A stretch of DNA of 64,000 nt from Takakia lepidozioides (GCA_030704615.1 CM060731.1:26536001-26600000); one strand, 5' to 3'; shown: positions 1-14,290, counted from the stretch's first letter. The notes: generated from the letters alone by a model not told the origin. Made by a program: numbers and translations.

Positions 1-1378
1 TTCTCCTCCACCTAGATTCCTCACAATCTCTCATTTAGCTCACCGTGCAGGCAGGCCTCCATAACCTTTGATAAAATACCTACTACTGCTGTCAGTTTGA
101 ATCCTCGCATGGCATGATGCTTTTCTTCACTCACACCTGTCAGCAACGAGTTCGTTAGGCCCAGCCCTAGCTGTTTCGAGAGTTAAGCAAACTTACATTC
201 AGACCTTAAGGTTACAGTATCTTAGTAAAATAGTGCAGGAGCTGAGTGAAGGAGGACACGGACGTCGAATAGATCGCACATAGAAGGAAAACTATTTTGT
301 CCAAAATTGGCATAGTTTCTCCTGGGGGATGGGGAAGAACAATATGAAACCTGGATGGCTCCGCTCAAAACTTAACAGGTAACAACATTTTCATTTCGAT
401 ACCTTTCTCCCGTATTTATGCAAAGCTGGGGAGCCACCTGATCCCTCTGTGCGCAGACAGAAGAAGCAGTGAATCGATGAATAGCTTATGTTGCCGTTGA
501 CATCCATCCCGATGCTGGCGATGTCACCCTTCGTGTAGTAAGATCTGCTTCTAGGTTTTGGATGTGCAGCGCTAGTTCGTGTCCGGAAGGTGTGCGAGAT
601 GCTGAATTGGATGCGATCAATGTGTGCCTCTTCCAGATTCCTTGTCGAGTATAGGGCCGTGGAGCAGCTGCAGTTGCAGTCTAGGGATATTGAACTGTGG
701 ACGTTGCATTCTGATCCCAGTTTACACCGAGTGGAGCAGTCATGAGGAAAAGCACAGAAACAGGTTATGGGAGAAACGATCACACATTAAGCAGGCCTGC
801 TGGTGAATTTACGCACAGCGATCTTTAATCGGATGACAGTTACTCATAACCATCTGCTCGGAGAGGTTGGACCTTATATTCTGGTATGATTTTAGTACAT
901 TTTGGATTTTGAAGTAGGCGCGGCTTGCAGTTTGGTCTGGCATTGAAGAGATCTGAATTTCGTGGTTCGTTTGGAATGAAATACACGTCAATTGATTCAA
1001 AGCTTTGTACCAAATCTTGTACAATATCCAGGTAACTCGTATTGGAATCTGATTTGACTGCTCATTTAAACTCAGAGGCAAGTTAAGGAATTGAAGCGTT
1101 TTTAGCAAATCCCGGACATGCACTGTACCATAATGCAACGGGGATTAGTTCTGGTCCCAGCTGTATGAATAGATATGATGTACGTTCTTCGGGTTTTTCC
1201 TTGAAAATAGAAATAGAGGTGTCATTCTCATGTTTGTTGCAGGGGGGAAAGTGCACATCGAAATAGAGACCATTTAGTGGAGACGCACGAGTCTTTGCTC
1301 GCAATTTCATGGAATTTGGTTTATTGGCTACAAAATCAACTAGATCAATGTGAAGGCAAGGATACCAGCTCGGCAAGA
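1..1378. other. 5' flank of the RecQ gene, no confident gene
   Basis: I see no domain, RNA gene or repeat that I can name here. A 130-codon cysteine-rich open frame lies on the minus strand at 391-783, but it matches nothing I recognise and lacks splice or codon support. The reading frame that opens the helicase extends back to a GTG at 1277, but the first ATG is at 1379 and the UBA-like domain begins just after it, so the stretch before 1379 is taken as leader and promoter. Confidence 0.4.
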
Positions 1379-4300
1379 ATGGATTCCCAACAAGATACTG
1401 AAGGTGATGGTTTCAAGCGAGATGAAATGGTGGTGCAACTTGTCTCCATGGGTTTTGAATTACCTTTGGTTCTAGAGGCTGTCAGCAGTATGATGTCCGG
1501 CACATTGAATGATGCCGTTGACTACCTCTTGGCTGAGAAACGACCTCATGGTGAACGAACTGGAAATTTCAGTCAAGAATTTGGAGGCTCCCAGGAAGGC
1601 CACCAAAAGACAGGAAAAAAACGTAACCAAATGATTAGTTCCTTCTTTGAGAGTAAAGGAAAGATGAGCAGAAGGAAGAGGAGGGATAGCCCTATTCAAG
1701 AGGTCACTATCTCACAGAAAGCTGAGGTCAAGAGAACCGAAGTCCCTGATGTTGGGACAGTGAAGTCTTATAAGACACAGATAAAAGAGGAATCCTATCA
1801 AAAATTTAACCATCTGGAGAAGAAATGCATTGAAGACTTTGAAGGTGGGAGCCATGTTCCAATCATATGCAGTGAAAGTAACACACAGGGTTTTTGGGTA
1901 CAACAGAGTGAGTGGGAGGGCTTTGGTGCCGAACCTTCAGACGCCCTAGATGCAGCTTCGGAAGACATTTTCCGTTCAGAAGAAAGCCATGGATTCACAG
2001 GTCAGCAGTCAAATACTTCACAAAGTCCTGCCAAGAAAACCTTGATCATTGGGGAAACGCCATTGCCCCAGTCACAGAGATGCCAGGCACTTTCAGGTGT
2101 TGGAACAGTTGCTTCAGATAGTGGTGCAGAGACTCCATCATCTCCTATTCGAAGGTTCATTGGCTCTGATCTTTCTACATCACAGGCCAGCATTGAACCT
2201 CCTCAAGCATGTAAAACGGCCTCGCGAGGCTTGCGGGAAGCTGGGATTCGTAGAGTAAAGAAGCAGACAGTTCAATGCCTTGTCTCAGAGAGATTTCCTG
2301 AGATTAAGCGAGCTCTTGAGGTTGAACCACTTGGCAACACATCACTAGACTCTCCTAGCAAGAAGCGAGCAACTTTGTCACCCACAAAGACTTTTAGTGT
2401 CCAATCAGCAAGCTCACTGGGCTACTCTTCTGTGAGGGGGCCACTTTTGGTCCCTGAAGGAATGCCTTCTGATGCCCCATGGTCAGCAGAAGTTGAGGGA
2501 GGATGTAATTTGATTCACAATGGGATGCCTTCATTTGAAATGGACCTTGGAGTGTCTGATAGAGTGCTTGAGGGTGGAAAAATGCAAATCAAACCAGAAC
2601 AAGTGGATTGGCATTGGGAGGGGGTCGCAGATCCCTGGGCTTTTCCAGGAGTGTTTGATGATCAACCCGTAATAGGTGAACAGCATGTAACTTCCTCTAG
2701 TAGCATACCACCTGCTGAGAGAGAAGGGCGAAAAGTGGAAGTGAATTCTGAAGTTGTGATACCCTCAGAGGTGAATAAAAAGGGGCTGCGTTCATTGTCC
2801 TTGCTTCTACACCAGACTCCCAGCAACTTATGTGGAAATCAGGTAAGACATCTCCAGTAAAGCAGCTAAAAAGCGGTCCAGATTGACTTAGGACAAATTA
2901 GTGGATTCTTGACCTGGTATTATATCGCACCTGATAATAGAAACAAATCTTAGAAATTTTCCTAATGTTTCATTCTGTTGAGCCTAGCCCATTGAAAATC
3001 TAGTTATTTTTTTGTCGAAGTATAACCTAGTCATGGTCATTCTTGATCTCATATTTTCAAATTCAAAGCACAATCAAAGCTGCTTAAAAAACACAGGTTT
3101 CATGTGGAGCAGGCATGTCAGTCATTCCCATTGGACGGTCAAGGTGTCGTCATGTCAGTAGTCCTACATAACCTTGACATCTCATGGGCCATAAACATGG
3201 GAATCCACACCAAATTGGTGTTTGGCGCTTTTTGGGTGGACTTTCGTTTATATTGACCACGCACTGTATGTTTCAGCTAGATTGAGAGAAGGGGATTCTG
3301 TGCTCTTAGCAAACTGGGTCTGGTAACCACCTGCATGGCATGAAGAATACTGACTCGCCCATTTTTCCGTATGAGACTTGCGAAGTACTTACAAACCACT
3401 TTATTCTATCAGGTGTGCTCTCTTCAGAGCGAAAGGAATGGAAAAGCTCTACTAGAGGGGACAACACAAACAGAATGCTCAGTACAGAAGGATCTGCCAA
3501 ACGTTGCCGAGGAGGTTGTTGGGAATTGTAGTAGTAAAGGGGGAACAGCAGAATGGGAACAACAAGCGCTGTATGTGCTCCAAACACATTTTGGTTACAA
3601 GGAGTTGAAGGGGTTTCAAAGGGAGGCTCTTGGAGCATGGGCAGAAAACCGCGACTGTTTTGTCCTTGCTGCTACCGGTTCAGGTATGTACTCGGTACTG
3701 TCTGTATTTGACCTTTAGGCCCCATGGGCCCCTGTGGAGGTAATGTATTTCTATCTTCATGGCTCTGTTGATGTTGTAAAGTTTCTTTCTTTCATGCCAT
3801 TTCATTTCCCTTTGTTTCCTTCATTGAAAATTGGGGTGATTGACCTTGATTTATGGTGAGCAGTCTCAGTGGAGTGTCTCTCTCCCTCTTTCTCCTCTCT
3901 TGTGGTTCTACCGTCCTATAGACCCTCTGCATGTAATATTTGTCTTAACTCTCTTTGTTTCTCATTGCTATTTGTAAACAAGCTACTTTGTCATGTAGGC
4001 AAATCATGTAGTAATTGTCTTTTACTGTCTTTGTTTCTCATTGCTATTTTTAATCAAGTTACATTGTCGTGTAGGCAAATCACTGTGCTTTCAACTTCCA
4101 GCATTGATGACTGGGAAAGTGGTCGTGGTGGTCTCCCCTCTGATTAGTCTCATGCACGATCAGTGCTTACAGCTAGCAAGGCAAGGAGTGCCGGCTTGCT
4201 TTCTTGGGTCTGCACAACCCGACAAGAATGTTGAGTTGAAGGCCATGGCTGGCAAGTACAGCATTGTTTACGTCTGCCCTGAAACTCTCCCCCGGTGAGA

Positions 4301-7300
4301 GCCTTGTCTTTGAGAACAGTTTTGGTTGCTTTATTTGGGTTCTTCTGATTTTGTACTGATTTTTTATTGACCTGAAATCTAGCAAGTAGTTTTCAGTTGT
4401 AGAAAGAAAGAATAAAGAGAAAAGGACCTTATGAAGTCCACGGACAAAGAAAAAGATATATACTATGTGCAGATAGAAAAAGAAAGAAAATAGAAAGACA
4501 GCATAGGGAGGGAGGGAAGGATGTACTCATTACATCCAATAGGAGCCCCAAAGGGTGTACATCTGAGAGGGAGAAGCAGAAACAGACGAAAGCAATTTAT
4601 TATGTCCATGATGCTCCACAGAAGAGAAAGAAAGAAAGAAAAAGATCAAAAGAGAGCAAGTTGACCAAGGTGGCAGGCAGGCTGGTGCGTTATTTGCAGG
4701 GGCTGGCACGTGGCAAGGGGATTGCACTCTTTGCTGTTGATGAGGCACATTGTGTTTCCAAATGGGGCCATGATTTTCGGCCTACATACAGGTGTATACT
4801 GGCAACTAACTGGTAGCCCTGGAAAAGACAGTTTCAATTACTTCTGTGAGCTACTGATGTGAGTCAGATTTACTGATAATGAGCATCAAGAGTGGTATGC
4901 CAAGCTGCTAAGATGATGTAAGGTGAGTTGGTTGATATAGGCAGTTATCTCTACTCCGGGAGAAATTCAAAGTGGGAGACCTTCCGGGTATGAAGACTCA
5001 GATTCCAATCATGGCTCTCACAGCAACTGCTACCTTGCGTGTGCGTGAGGATATATTGAAGTCCCTAGGGATTTCTTCAGGAAATCCAAAGATTGTGCTC
5101 ACCACTTTTTTCAGGCCCAATCTTCAATTTTCTGTAAGTTCAAGTGCAAATAAGGAAGAAAAGAATTGTGTGCAACTTCAACATAGTTCATTCGTTTTGT
5201 ATTTACGTAGATTTATGTTTCTAGTACAGTTTCTTGCAAATTAGCATCCATTTGGCCCCCTTAGCTCGCATGCCTTTTTTCTCAAAGATTTAACCTTACC
5301 TCTTGGATTTCACAATGTGATATGGCCCCTTACATGTAAGGTTTCTTTAAAGTGGAGTCTGCAATTCACAACAGCAAGTTGTGGTAATACTGTCGTCTCA
5401 CACAAGTTCTTTTGCTGACCAGGTGCACCATAGCAAAACTACAAGGCCTACGTCATACAAAAATGATTTTAAGCCTTTGATAGATATCTACACAAAACAG
5501 GGTGGGGAAGGTGATCGCAATCCCATACCCAGCTGTAGTGATGTGAAGCAGGTGTATGACCGAGTCCCGGCCTCACTGAAGTTGGGAAGCTCACAAGTGA
5601 CAGGAGGTGAAGAATGTAGTACTGGTGTTTTAGCCCATGGATGCAACGCTGTTGGAAAGAGGGTCCCAGAAAGTTTCAGCATGGCTGTAACTGAGAACGA
5701 GGATGAAGATGTGGATGAGAGTACTGAAGATGAAGACAGTGAGGGGGAGGGACTTACAGTGAAGAATCTTGAAGAGGAGGAAGAGGAGGAGAGGATGGGT
5801 GGTGACTTTTTTGGTATTTGAGACTGTCTCTGTGACTTGTTCTTGTGTTTGTTTTTACTTTCTGTACCTAATTTCTTTGAGCTAATTGTGGACATTAAGC
5901 TTTTATTTTTTTGTTTGCTTGTCTCCGATATGAGCGAGAGTAAAGCTCAACTCTGCGGGACGTTTCTGTCACTGAACTGGAGGGGTTTATGTCTGGGTAC
6001 TAGGCTGCAAGGGAAGGCATATGTTGTAACAGCATCAGAAGTCCATAGCACAACTCTCTGCCTTTTTCTGGGCTTCTACTCCTAGAAAAAGAAAAGAAAG
6101 TCACAGATTTTTTACTTTGAATGATGGAAAATGGTGAATGGACAGCTTTGTATCATAAACAGGTAAGTTGTGGCAATTCAATGTCCGCAGTTGAGTGCGG
6201 GGAGTTCAGTGGTCACCCATCCTTTCATGGAAGACCACAGGATCAAGAACCACAGTGCAGCTCTGGAAAAGGGGAGGGACCGAGCATTATATACGTGCCC
6301 ACGAGGAAGGAAGCTGTGAAATTGGCTGAGTTTTTGTGCAAACAAGGTGTCCTAGCAGCTCCCTACCATGCGAAGGTAAGAATTTGAAGAACAGTGAAGT
6401 CTGTTTGAATTTTGAGCTTCTTTGGATCTGTAAGACGTTTCTTTCACACAATGTTCTTGTTTGTTGGTACTGTTGCCTGGAATTTGGAACCCACTTCTCA
6501 GTCAATTTTGAAAGACTGCTAATTCCAGTAGCCAACCTAAATCAGGCAAGGGTTTGAATCATCACAGTACAAATTCAGCCCCAAGTGCTATCAACTATGT
6601 GATTTGGATGTTGGTGTTATTGTTTTAGTTCTTTCTAACATCATCTGACATGTGTCGTTGATGTGGGGGATGTGGATTGGCAGCTCCCTAAAGCTCACTT
6701 GAAACAAGTGCATGAGAGCTTTCATGCCGACATCTTACAGGTGAATATCACTTTCTTATGATCATACCTGTTTTACATGTTTTAGTTGAAGTCTACTTGA
6801 GTTAGTCCAAGTATGGTTGATGGCAAGTTCTTGATAGCTGCAATTGTGGTGTGAAAAGGTTGTGGTAGCCACTATCGCGTTTGGAATGGGAATTGATAAA
6901 CCAAATGTCAGGCGTGTCATCCATTACGGTTGGCCACAGGTTTGTCTCTCTATCTCGAGCACTGTTTTGGGTTTTCTAAAGGTGTTTTTCTTGTACGTCT
7001 CATCTCCCATATGCCCCCAGACCCTATGTGGATGTAATATATGACTTTTTCCTCGTGTGGTACTGCTGCTGTTTGCAGTGGCCCACAGAGTAGATTCCTT
7101 GCTTCTTCTGACTCCTATATACCCTCTGGTCTTCTTTCTCTCTTTCTCTTCCCAACTGGATCAACAACTGAACTCTTTCATCAGTGGTTGCCTGCTATGC
7201 ATAACACGTTAGCAAATCATGGCTGTTTTCTCTGTAGGAGTCAACACCTTCACCTTGCTTGAAAGAGTTACACCTTCAAAACTGATGATGGTCATGCAGA

Positions 7301-10300
7301 ATGGTCAATCAGTACAGCCCTCCAAACCACTCTTGGGATTCATACTCCATATCAAGCACTAATCAATACATAAGGAGTCCTTTCTCTTGGTGTCTCTTCA
7401 GAAATCATGGGCTTCAGGGCCTGCAAGGCGTTCAAGCAGGGATTTGCTGGTGCTGTATATATTGCTTGTGAGTGTGATTCTGATATATTGTGTGGACTTC
7501 GATCATGAGACTAGAGTTTGGAGGCCTATTACCAGGAAGCAGGCAGAGCCGGCAGAGATGGGTTCCCTGCAGACTGCCGTATGTCCTCCTTCAATAATTT
7601 CCATTACTGGCATCTATCTTTTTCATGTCTCATGTCCTTTGTGTTGTTCTTTCTGTGCACTGGTTGTCTTAAAGTTTCAGCTGGCAGCTTCAGTTGGCTC
7701 GTGACTTGGTTGCTCTTTGACAGTGAGGCTGCCATGAGATGGACAGCACATACATCTTTTCTCTCCCTCGGGGCCTCTTGAGTCTTCTCTGTAGATTGAG
7801 TCCTACCTCCTCTTGTCTCACCTCCCCTCTTCTGCCTATCTACTCGTCAGACACTAAAGTCAAACTTCAAGCAAAGTGCAATTTGTGTGCCTTAATTATA
7901 AGCAAGGCTCAAACCTTATCTTGAAGGAAGAGGGCTTAATAATTCTTTTCTATTGGCCTGCGAACAAAATGAAGAAACACACTTTGCTTCAGCTCCTTGC
8001 TGACGCTTTGTGTACATTGAGGCATGTGCAGGGTTGTTTTGTGACATGACCGTCCTGCCTTCATTACTGCCAAGCCGCAGAGATCCAGAGCAAGCCAAGC
8101 ATGCCCTGAAAATGCTATCTCAGTGTTTCAGGTACCTCCCTTTCCCTGGATTGTAGTTCCTTACATTTCTAAAAACCACAGAAGTTCTGGAGGTAGTGAT
8201 TCACAATCTACTTCTTCCTCTATGAGCTATTAGTTTCTTGGTGCACAACCCCTTTCTTTAGTAACCACCATTTGTACTCTCCCACCTCTCTCTTCTGTCT
8301 CTCTCTCCATGTGCAAGGCAGGCAGAGTGAATAGCACAGGAGGTGTTCAGGATTGACACTATCAAACCACAGACCATCGAAGAGTTCCGGGAATCCGAGC
8401 GGAGGACTCGGAAGAAACAACTGGAGATGCTACCGACAGAGATAACAAAGAGCAGGCTAATAATAAGGGTCCCAAATTCTGGAGGGACTATTCCTGAAGT
8501 AAGAAAAATGGAGTGGATTGGAGCGGCCAATGGGGAGGGAGGGCAGTGGGCACCTATGTTGAAATGGGTGAAAAGTGAGGCCACGTGCAGAGGCTTGCAT
8601 ATAAGTAGGAGGGTGGGTCCTCCTAGTTAGTACTTCTAGAGCTTTCCAAAAGCTTGGAGACAGAACATCGTTCCTTTTTTTGTTGCCCTCAACACAATGA
8701 GATCTGGGGAAGATACCACTGTCTTTTAAGAGATTCTCCTCCTTGGCAGAGGCTTTCATCTATCAGAACCTGATGTGCATAGCAGCTTACTTGCATGAGA
8801 GAGGTAGATAACACAGCTTGTGAGGCTAGATTGTCCTGTATGTACCACCCAAGAAGCAGAAACAGACTATTATTTCTCTTTTTTGTGCCCTAGAGAATGG
8901 CCACAAAATCCTTCCCTTCCATGAGGAGCATGTCCTGATCCAAAAACAGGGAGAAAAATAAAACCATCTGGCCTCCATGGGAGGAATTATTTGGATTAAG
9001 ACATGGCAGTGTGTAGCTGCAAGCTATGAGATCTGTTGTGGGTGCAATGCATGTAAGCTTACAAGTGCATCTTTTTCTTGAACAGAATTGGGTTCTTAGA
9101 AGATCTTCTCTCAACACCATGCAGGGCTGTATGTTTGTAGGATATATTAGACTAAAAGTCTCAATTTGCTGGTTCTTAAAAGTATGAAGGGATTGTCTTG
9201 TTTGTGGGCAGTGCAGGTATGGAGTTTCTACTGATCGGTGCAGGGCGCAGATGCTGCTTGACTACTTTGGGGAGGACCTCCAAGGTGGCATTTGCCACAT
9301 GTGCGGAAACCTCTCTCTCAGTGCCCCTTGTGGACATTTAGTTTCTCCCTTTCTTTCTCTCTTTGTTTTCGTTACATGGGTTGTCCTGTTTGGGCTCCCT
9401 GTTTCATCTCTCTTTTCTCTCTCGTCTTTTCTTCAACGGTGTTGCTGACAGAGCAATCACAGCCACATGTGTTGTGACAGTGCAATCACATTTGCCATCT
9501 GTTTCCAGCCAGAGGGCTAGACAGCAGTGCTGGAGTAAACCTTATGTGCATATTATGAATTCAATGTGCATATGCCAATGCTCAATCTCTTTTAACCAGA
9601 TTGCTGTCGGCTGTGCCTGAGCTAGTAGGGTTTCTTTGGTAAAGTAGGCCAGCAATGAGAATGAGCATCATCACCATTATCCTCTTTTGATTTTCTCGTG
9701 TAGCTCTACTGTGACCCTCATTTAGATGGCCTGTGGGTGTATAATTCTTATGCTCACACACACATCCCCACACCACACGCGTGAAGTTTATGCTTATACA
9801 GAAACTTCATAATCAAGCCAAAATATGATGAAACTCCTATTCTTTTCACATGCAGCTTCTCTACCTACGTTAGAGTTACTTTATTCGTGGTTCCTGTGGC
9901 AGGTGTGATGCATGTATCAGACACCCACCGACTATGGAGGATTTGACAAAGGAGGCTTTGTTGCTTTTGAACATGCTTGCTACTTCCCAGGTAACTCATC
10001 GTCACCTCAAAAGGTCGACTTCACAATCACATCATCGATGAATCTTTAAAACAAATTTCCGAAAGATACGAAACTGATGTACCAGCAATATTGGGGCAAG
10101 ACTATCTGTGTGTACCCCCCTGCATTAGGACAAATCGTAAGGGTAGGTGCTTAAAAAATGTACTCATAAGACGTTGTTTGCTGTAGCCTTGTGGCCATAG
10201 ACCCCGTGCCCATTTTGGGCAGAACGGGAGGGAACATACACTACTTTTATGAGGGCTCACTCCAGTAGGTGGATGCTTAAGGAGTTGGAGACTCTGATCA

Positions 10301-12599
10301 ATGACCAACCTTCTGCAAGTCAGGCATTCATTTCATGTGTGTTCCAAGTAGTTCCAAACTAGTTCCTGGACAATTCCCAGTCTTAATTGTAGTCCTGAGA
10401 GAAGAAAGAATATTATCAAGTGCCTGAGAGATGGCAGGCGTGTGGGACATAGTAAGTCAAGAACAGAACGAAAAGAATGTATACAAGAACCCCAAGCTTC
10501 AGTCTGAGATGTATGCAGAGAATGCTATTTAATATGTGTCTTCGTTACCAATATAGGGCAGCATTCTTAGTTATAGATGTATCATTGAGGAATCATAACA
10601 GCTGGTCACTTTACCTTGGATGTGGCTATCTCATTTTCCTTAAATGTGAATTCGAGCTCACTAGGCTCTCTCTGGATATAAGACAGCAAAGAAGGTTGGA
10701 TTGCAATTTAATCAGTGGTTTGATTCTAGACAACCGCCCGGTGGAAGAATCATGTACAATCGAGAAGTATTGGACGGGGGAAAAAAGGAAGAGCAACAAG
10801 GGGTTCACATGGTAGTGACAACGAAGGGCTCTCACTCAGAGATGCAGTTGAGCAGCTTACAAAAGAGGTGATTTCTTGAATTAAATATGTCCTTTGCCCA
10901 TTTCAATTTCCCCTCTGTTGCTCCTTGACAAGCAATTTTCCAACAATTATTGCTTGTTTGCATATCACAGCTTGACTTATAAATGTATTTGGTAGTTGTC
11001 TTGTGTTTTCTGATCAGCTATTTGCTCATCGCTTGGTCAAGAGTTGGCTGGGTTTGTATCTGTTGACCAGAACACACAGAGGGACCAGCTTTGGTGGAGG
11101 GGCTTTGCTCGCATGCTACTTGACCATGAGTTTGTGAGGGAATCTGCTGTGAGTGTGTTTTACCCCTCCTCATGTGTGTTGGGAGATTCCCATAACTTGG
11201 GCACTCATTGATTGGGCAGGATGGGTACAACGTACATCTGCCTTCATGCTGAATTCTTCACCTGCCAATGAGTTGATTCCCAAGATGCCTGGCCATTCTT
11301 TTGTTGCTTGAGATTGGGTAGCAAGTTTGGGAGAGGTCATTTAGTGTGGATCTGCAACTAGGTGTTTGAATGTGTTCACTTTAGAGTTCTCCCCTCATAG
11401 ACCATGGTTTTCGGAGAGAGAGAGAGCTGCACACATTGGATGTCCTTGCAAAATCTAGCCATTCTGTAGTCTTGCATTCGTCGACCCTGTTGGACATGAA
11501 GCCGCTTGAGTCCACCCATTAGCTCACATTTGGGAATCCTTGCTATCATGGACCCCGTCTCCAGTCAATGGAGCACTTGTTCAGGTTCAGAGAAAGGAAG
11601 AGTAGAAATGTATTGTCCAGGGGAAGCTTTTGAGTATCTATTTAAGTGATTGGGCCACATAAGTGAGACTGGTTGAGAACAAGAATGTGACTGATAAAAA
11701 GTGGCTACGCATTAGCGAAACACCTGACAGTATAAAGAATGCTCATCTGTCTCAAGTCACTCTCCGTACATCTACAGGAGGGACTGAGGGATGGGACACA
11801 GTAGTACAAAAGAAAAAATGTTCCAAGAAAGAGGAGGTTAGGAGAAGGTTTGCTTGGCCCAGTTTTTCCAGACTCACTGGCACTGGGATCTTTGTCCCGG
11901 GTCCTCACCTAATTTGATTTGTGCATTACTTTGTTCCTAGGATGAAATGGCACAGCTCGCTAATCTTTAAATGTGATTCAGGAATTTCCTCATTTCTCAG
12001 GAAAGAGGAAAGCCTTACTGTTGAAAGAAAGAATAAAAGAAAATCTACAACTTCCACAGGGTGCCGTGGGGGTCCATGGGACCAAATGAACAACAAAAAA
12101 ACATCTAAAAGTAAAGAGAAATGTAGGTGGGGCGGGGAGGAGAATGATGTTACAAACAGCAAAGAGAAAATTGAAAAGTTGCTGACAATACTCGCTCTTG
12201 TTCTCCACCTTTCAGACGGCGACAGCAAGAGGAGGCAAATTGACAGTGCCAACCCTGCAGTACCCCGTCCCAACAATGCAAGGACTGGATTTCCTTCAAA
12301 TCCATAGAATTCCCCTAATCCAGCATGACGATTTGAGTGCAGATCAGGGTAGGACTTGGAGACCTGCCTTACTACTGCATCCAGAGGGAGACATGGTACA
12401 AGCTATGAAGGAGCCTAAAAGACAGGCAAACAGTGCAGCCCAAGCTTGGGGTAGGGGTTGGGCAGACCCTGAGTTACGTCGACAACGACTCGGTGGACGC
12501 AAACGGGGGAAGTCACGAAAGAGGAAAAAGAAGACTGACCTGGGTTCAGTGAGGGGTCGCCTTTCTGCAAAGCTTGGTCCTATTAGAAAGCACAAGTGA
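1379..12599 (+). CDS. RECQSIM: RecQ helicase of the plant SIM type (16 exons)
   Basis: A 3'-5' DNA helicase for recombination and repair in the nucleus. Exons I read: 1379-2842, 3413-3683, 4075-4294, 4681-4791, 4941-5133, 5423-5813, 6191-6375, 6684-6740, 6838-6939, 7515-7578, 8032-8131, 9217-9300, 9903-9990, 10730-10867, 11071-11148, 12216-12599; phases agree throughout, giving about 1309 residues. Seen: UBA-like domain (residues ~12-55), Walker A ATGSGKS (~575-581), DEAH (~672-675), ALTATAT, a long acidic insert inside the helicase core (~754-890, the hallmark of SIM), [26 protein letters not shown], a Cys4 zinc cluster ending CHMCDAC, a winged-helix-like LWWRGFAR region and a Lys/Arg-rich tail. 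Arabidopsis RECQSIM is about 858 residues; the extra length is mainly the 488-codon first exon. Exons 14 and 15 are the least certain. Confidence 0.9.
3931..4082 (+). repeat. 76-bp tandem duplication over a 3' splice site
   Basis: Intron 2 of the helicase ends in two diverged copies of the same ~76-bp block, each with a pyrimidine-rich run and the acceptor GTAGGCAAATC (acceptors at 3995-3998 and 4071-4074). The second copy gives the Walker A lysine and serine in frame. Use of the first would add 76 nt and lead to a frameshift and early stop. Confidence 0.75.
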
Positions 12600-14136
12600 C
12601 TGGATCACTGCCTTTTTTGAGGATTCTGCCATTATGGAACCAGTTGCATTCTTGATCCTTGGGCTATTATTGAACTCTGGGGTATAGAAAGCAGGGGCTA
12701 CTGTATATGTCCTGTGTTTGTGTATTCCTTCTGGAAAGCAGTCCTCTTGACGTCAATTGTTATTTTCCATGTCTCATTGCAGCTAGCACACTCACAGGAC
12801 TTGGCCGCGGCAAACACGCAGTCTGGACGATATGCCCAGTGATAACCTGGATTGATGGAGATGTGCACATAATCTTTCATGACTGTGTACATGACAAAAA
12901 ACCCACTGGCAAGAGACTCTACCCAGGCTAGCTACATGATATGGCAAACTTACTGTCATGACGTAGGCATCTGGCATCTACTGAATCCCAATTTCACTAA
13001 GAGAGTGCCCAGAATATTTACCTCAGTTCTCATAGATGGCTGCAATCAGTGTCAGTCTTTCCTACTTACTAGAGACAAGGCACTATCGCATGAAACTTCA
13101 TACCTCCAGATGAAGTAGAAGGTGCCAGCCACCGGCAGACTGACACTTCCAGGAGGGCTGCTGTTTACATGCCAAGAAGTCTTCACTGCTAACCTGGAGA
13201 ACACTATGTTCCCACTGATATAATTGAAGGCTGACATCCGAACTGGGTGAAGGTTGAGCCTCCACCCAAATGTCATTTCCCCTAGGCATAGGGTTCCTTG
13301 AAGTCCACTCTTTTTGCCAAGGTATGTATCCCTCAGGTCAAACCCAGAACTGATTTTCACCACCTGACAATCACTTGGGAAAGAAAGAAGCAGAACAGAG
13401 AAGTTCTGCTGCATGTGAAAGCTCCAGTAGTGTCCAGATCGAGTACATCTTCCTAATCAAACTAGAAAGCCTATTCCTTAGGATGCAGTGAATGCAACAT
13501 GAGATTATTATGTGTACAAAGTCAGGAAAAAACATTAGAGCTTTCAGGTTTACAAGAGTGTAGTGCGGGTAAATAGATTTTTGCTTGCCCTTTGGGTAAG
13601 GTTAAATAAAAATTAGAAGATTATTTATCCTCCGGGTATGGGTAAATGATTCTTCTCTTCTCACTAAAATTTAGTAAGAGACCTCATCCCCTTTCTTCTA
13701 ACACATATACAAATAATCAATTATAAAGAAGGATATATAGATTTTTGTGTTTGTCATGCTCTCTTTATTTTTTCTTTCTTTCTAGGGTGATCATTTTGCA
13801 TGTAATAATAGGGCTGATTATAGAATGTATGTAGGTCTAGTAGGTCTGAAGAGGAGGAAGAGACGTCCACATTTACAGTTTTTTGAAGAAGAAGGCTGAG
13901 ATGGGCCGAGAATATATTAAAATGAGGAAAAGATAACCTCACATGACATGCCATGGAGGCTGAGAAAGGGGACGCCTCCCCCTAACCAGGAGTGCCAAAA
14001 GATAGGTCCTAATTGGGTCTACAGATAGGAAATGAAATGAAGAGCAGGAGCTACAAGCATCAGAGATTGGTCCTCCTGCGCTTTCGGAGATTGAAGGAAA
14101 GGTGAGCTTTTGAATTCCCCCCTACGAAGACTTCTA
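12600..14136. other. Intergenic, no supported gene
   Basis: Sequence after the helicase stop codon. The only notable open frame is 120 codons on the minus strand (13052-13414), with no start context, splice partner or domain I recognise. No RNA gene or clear repeat seen. Confidence 0.4.
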
Positions 14137-14140
14137 CGTA

Positions 14141-14260
14141 CTACATAGCCGGTGAGAAGGAGCCGGCTATGGCCATAACCTTGAGGCCGGGAGGCCGAAA
14201 GGTTTACTGGCTATAGCCGGCTCCTTCAAACCGGCTCCTTCAAATGGGCTATGTGACATC
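14141..14260. repeat. Short foldback with AGCCGGCTAT core
   Basis: GAAGGAGCCGGCTAT (14156-14170) is repeated in inverted form as TATAGCCGGCTCCTTC (14212-14227), and a further CCGGCTCCTTCAAA follows. The piece can fold into a hairpin with a ~40-base loop. It marks the start of a cluster of inverted repeats running to about 16.5 kb. Confidence 0.6.
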
Positions 14261-14290
14261 ACCGGCTGTTTTGGGAATCGAGATGACAGA

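Noticed and set aside
391-783. 130-codon minus-strand open frame upstream of the helicase
   Set aside because: Cys/Ser-rich with no domain, no splice context and no partner exon; not supported as a gene.
5488-5895. Ser-rich minus-strand open frame
   Set aside because: It is the antisense of the acidic insert of the helicase.
11663-12215. Open frames 11663-11917 and 11921-12307 as helicase exons
   Set aside because: The winged-helix part joins directly and in phase from 11148 to 12216, and these frames add no RecQ-like residues.
13052-13414. 120-codon minus-strand open frame
   Set aside because: It reads smoothly but I recognise no family and see no flanking exons.
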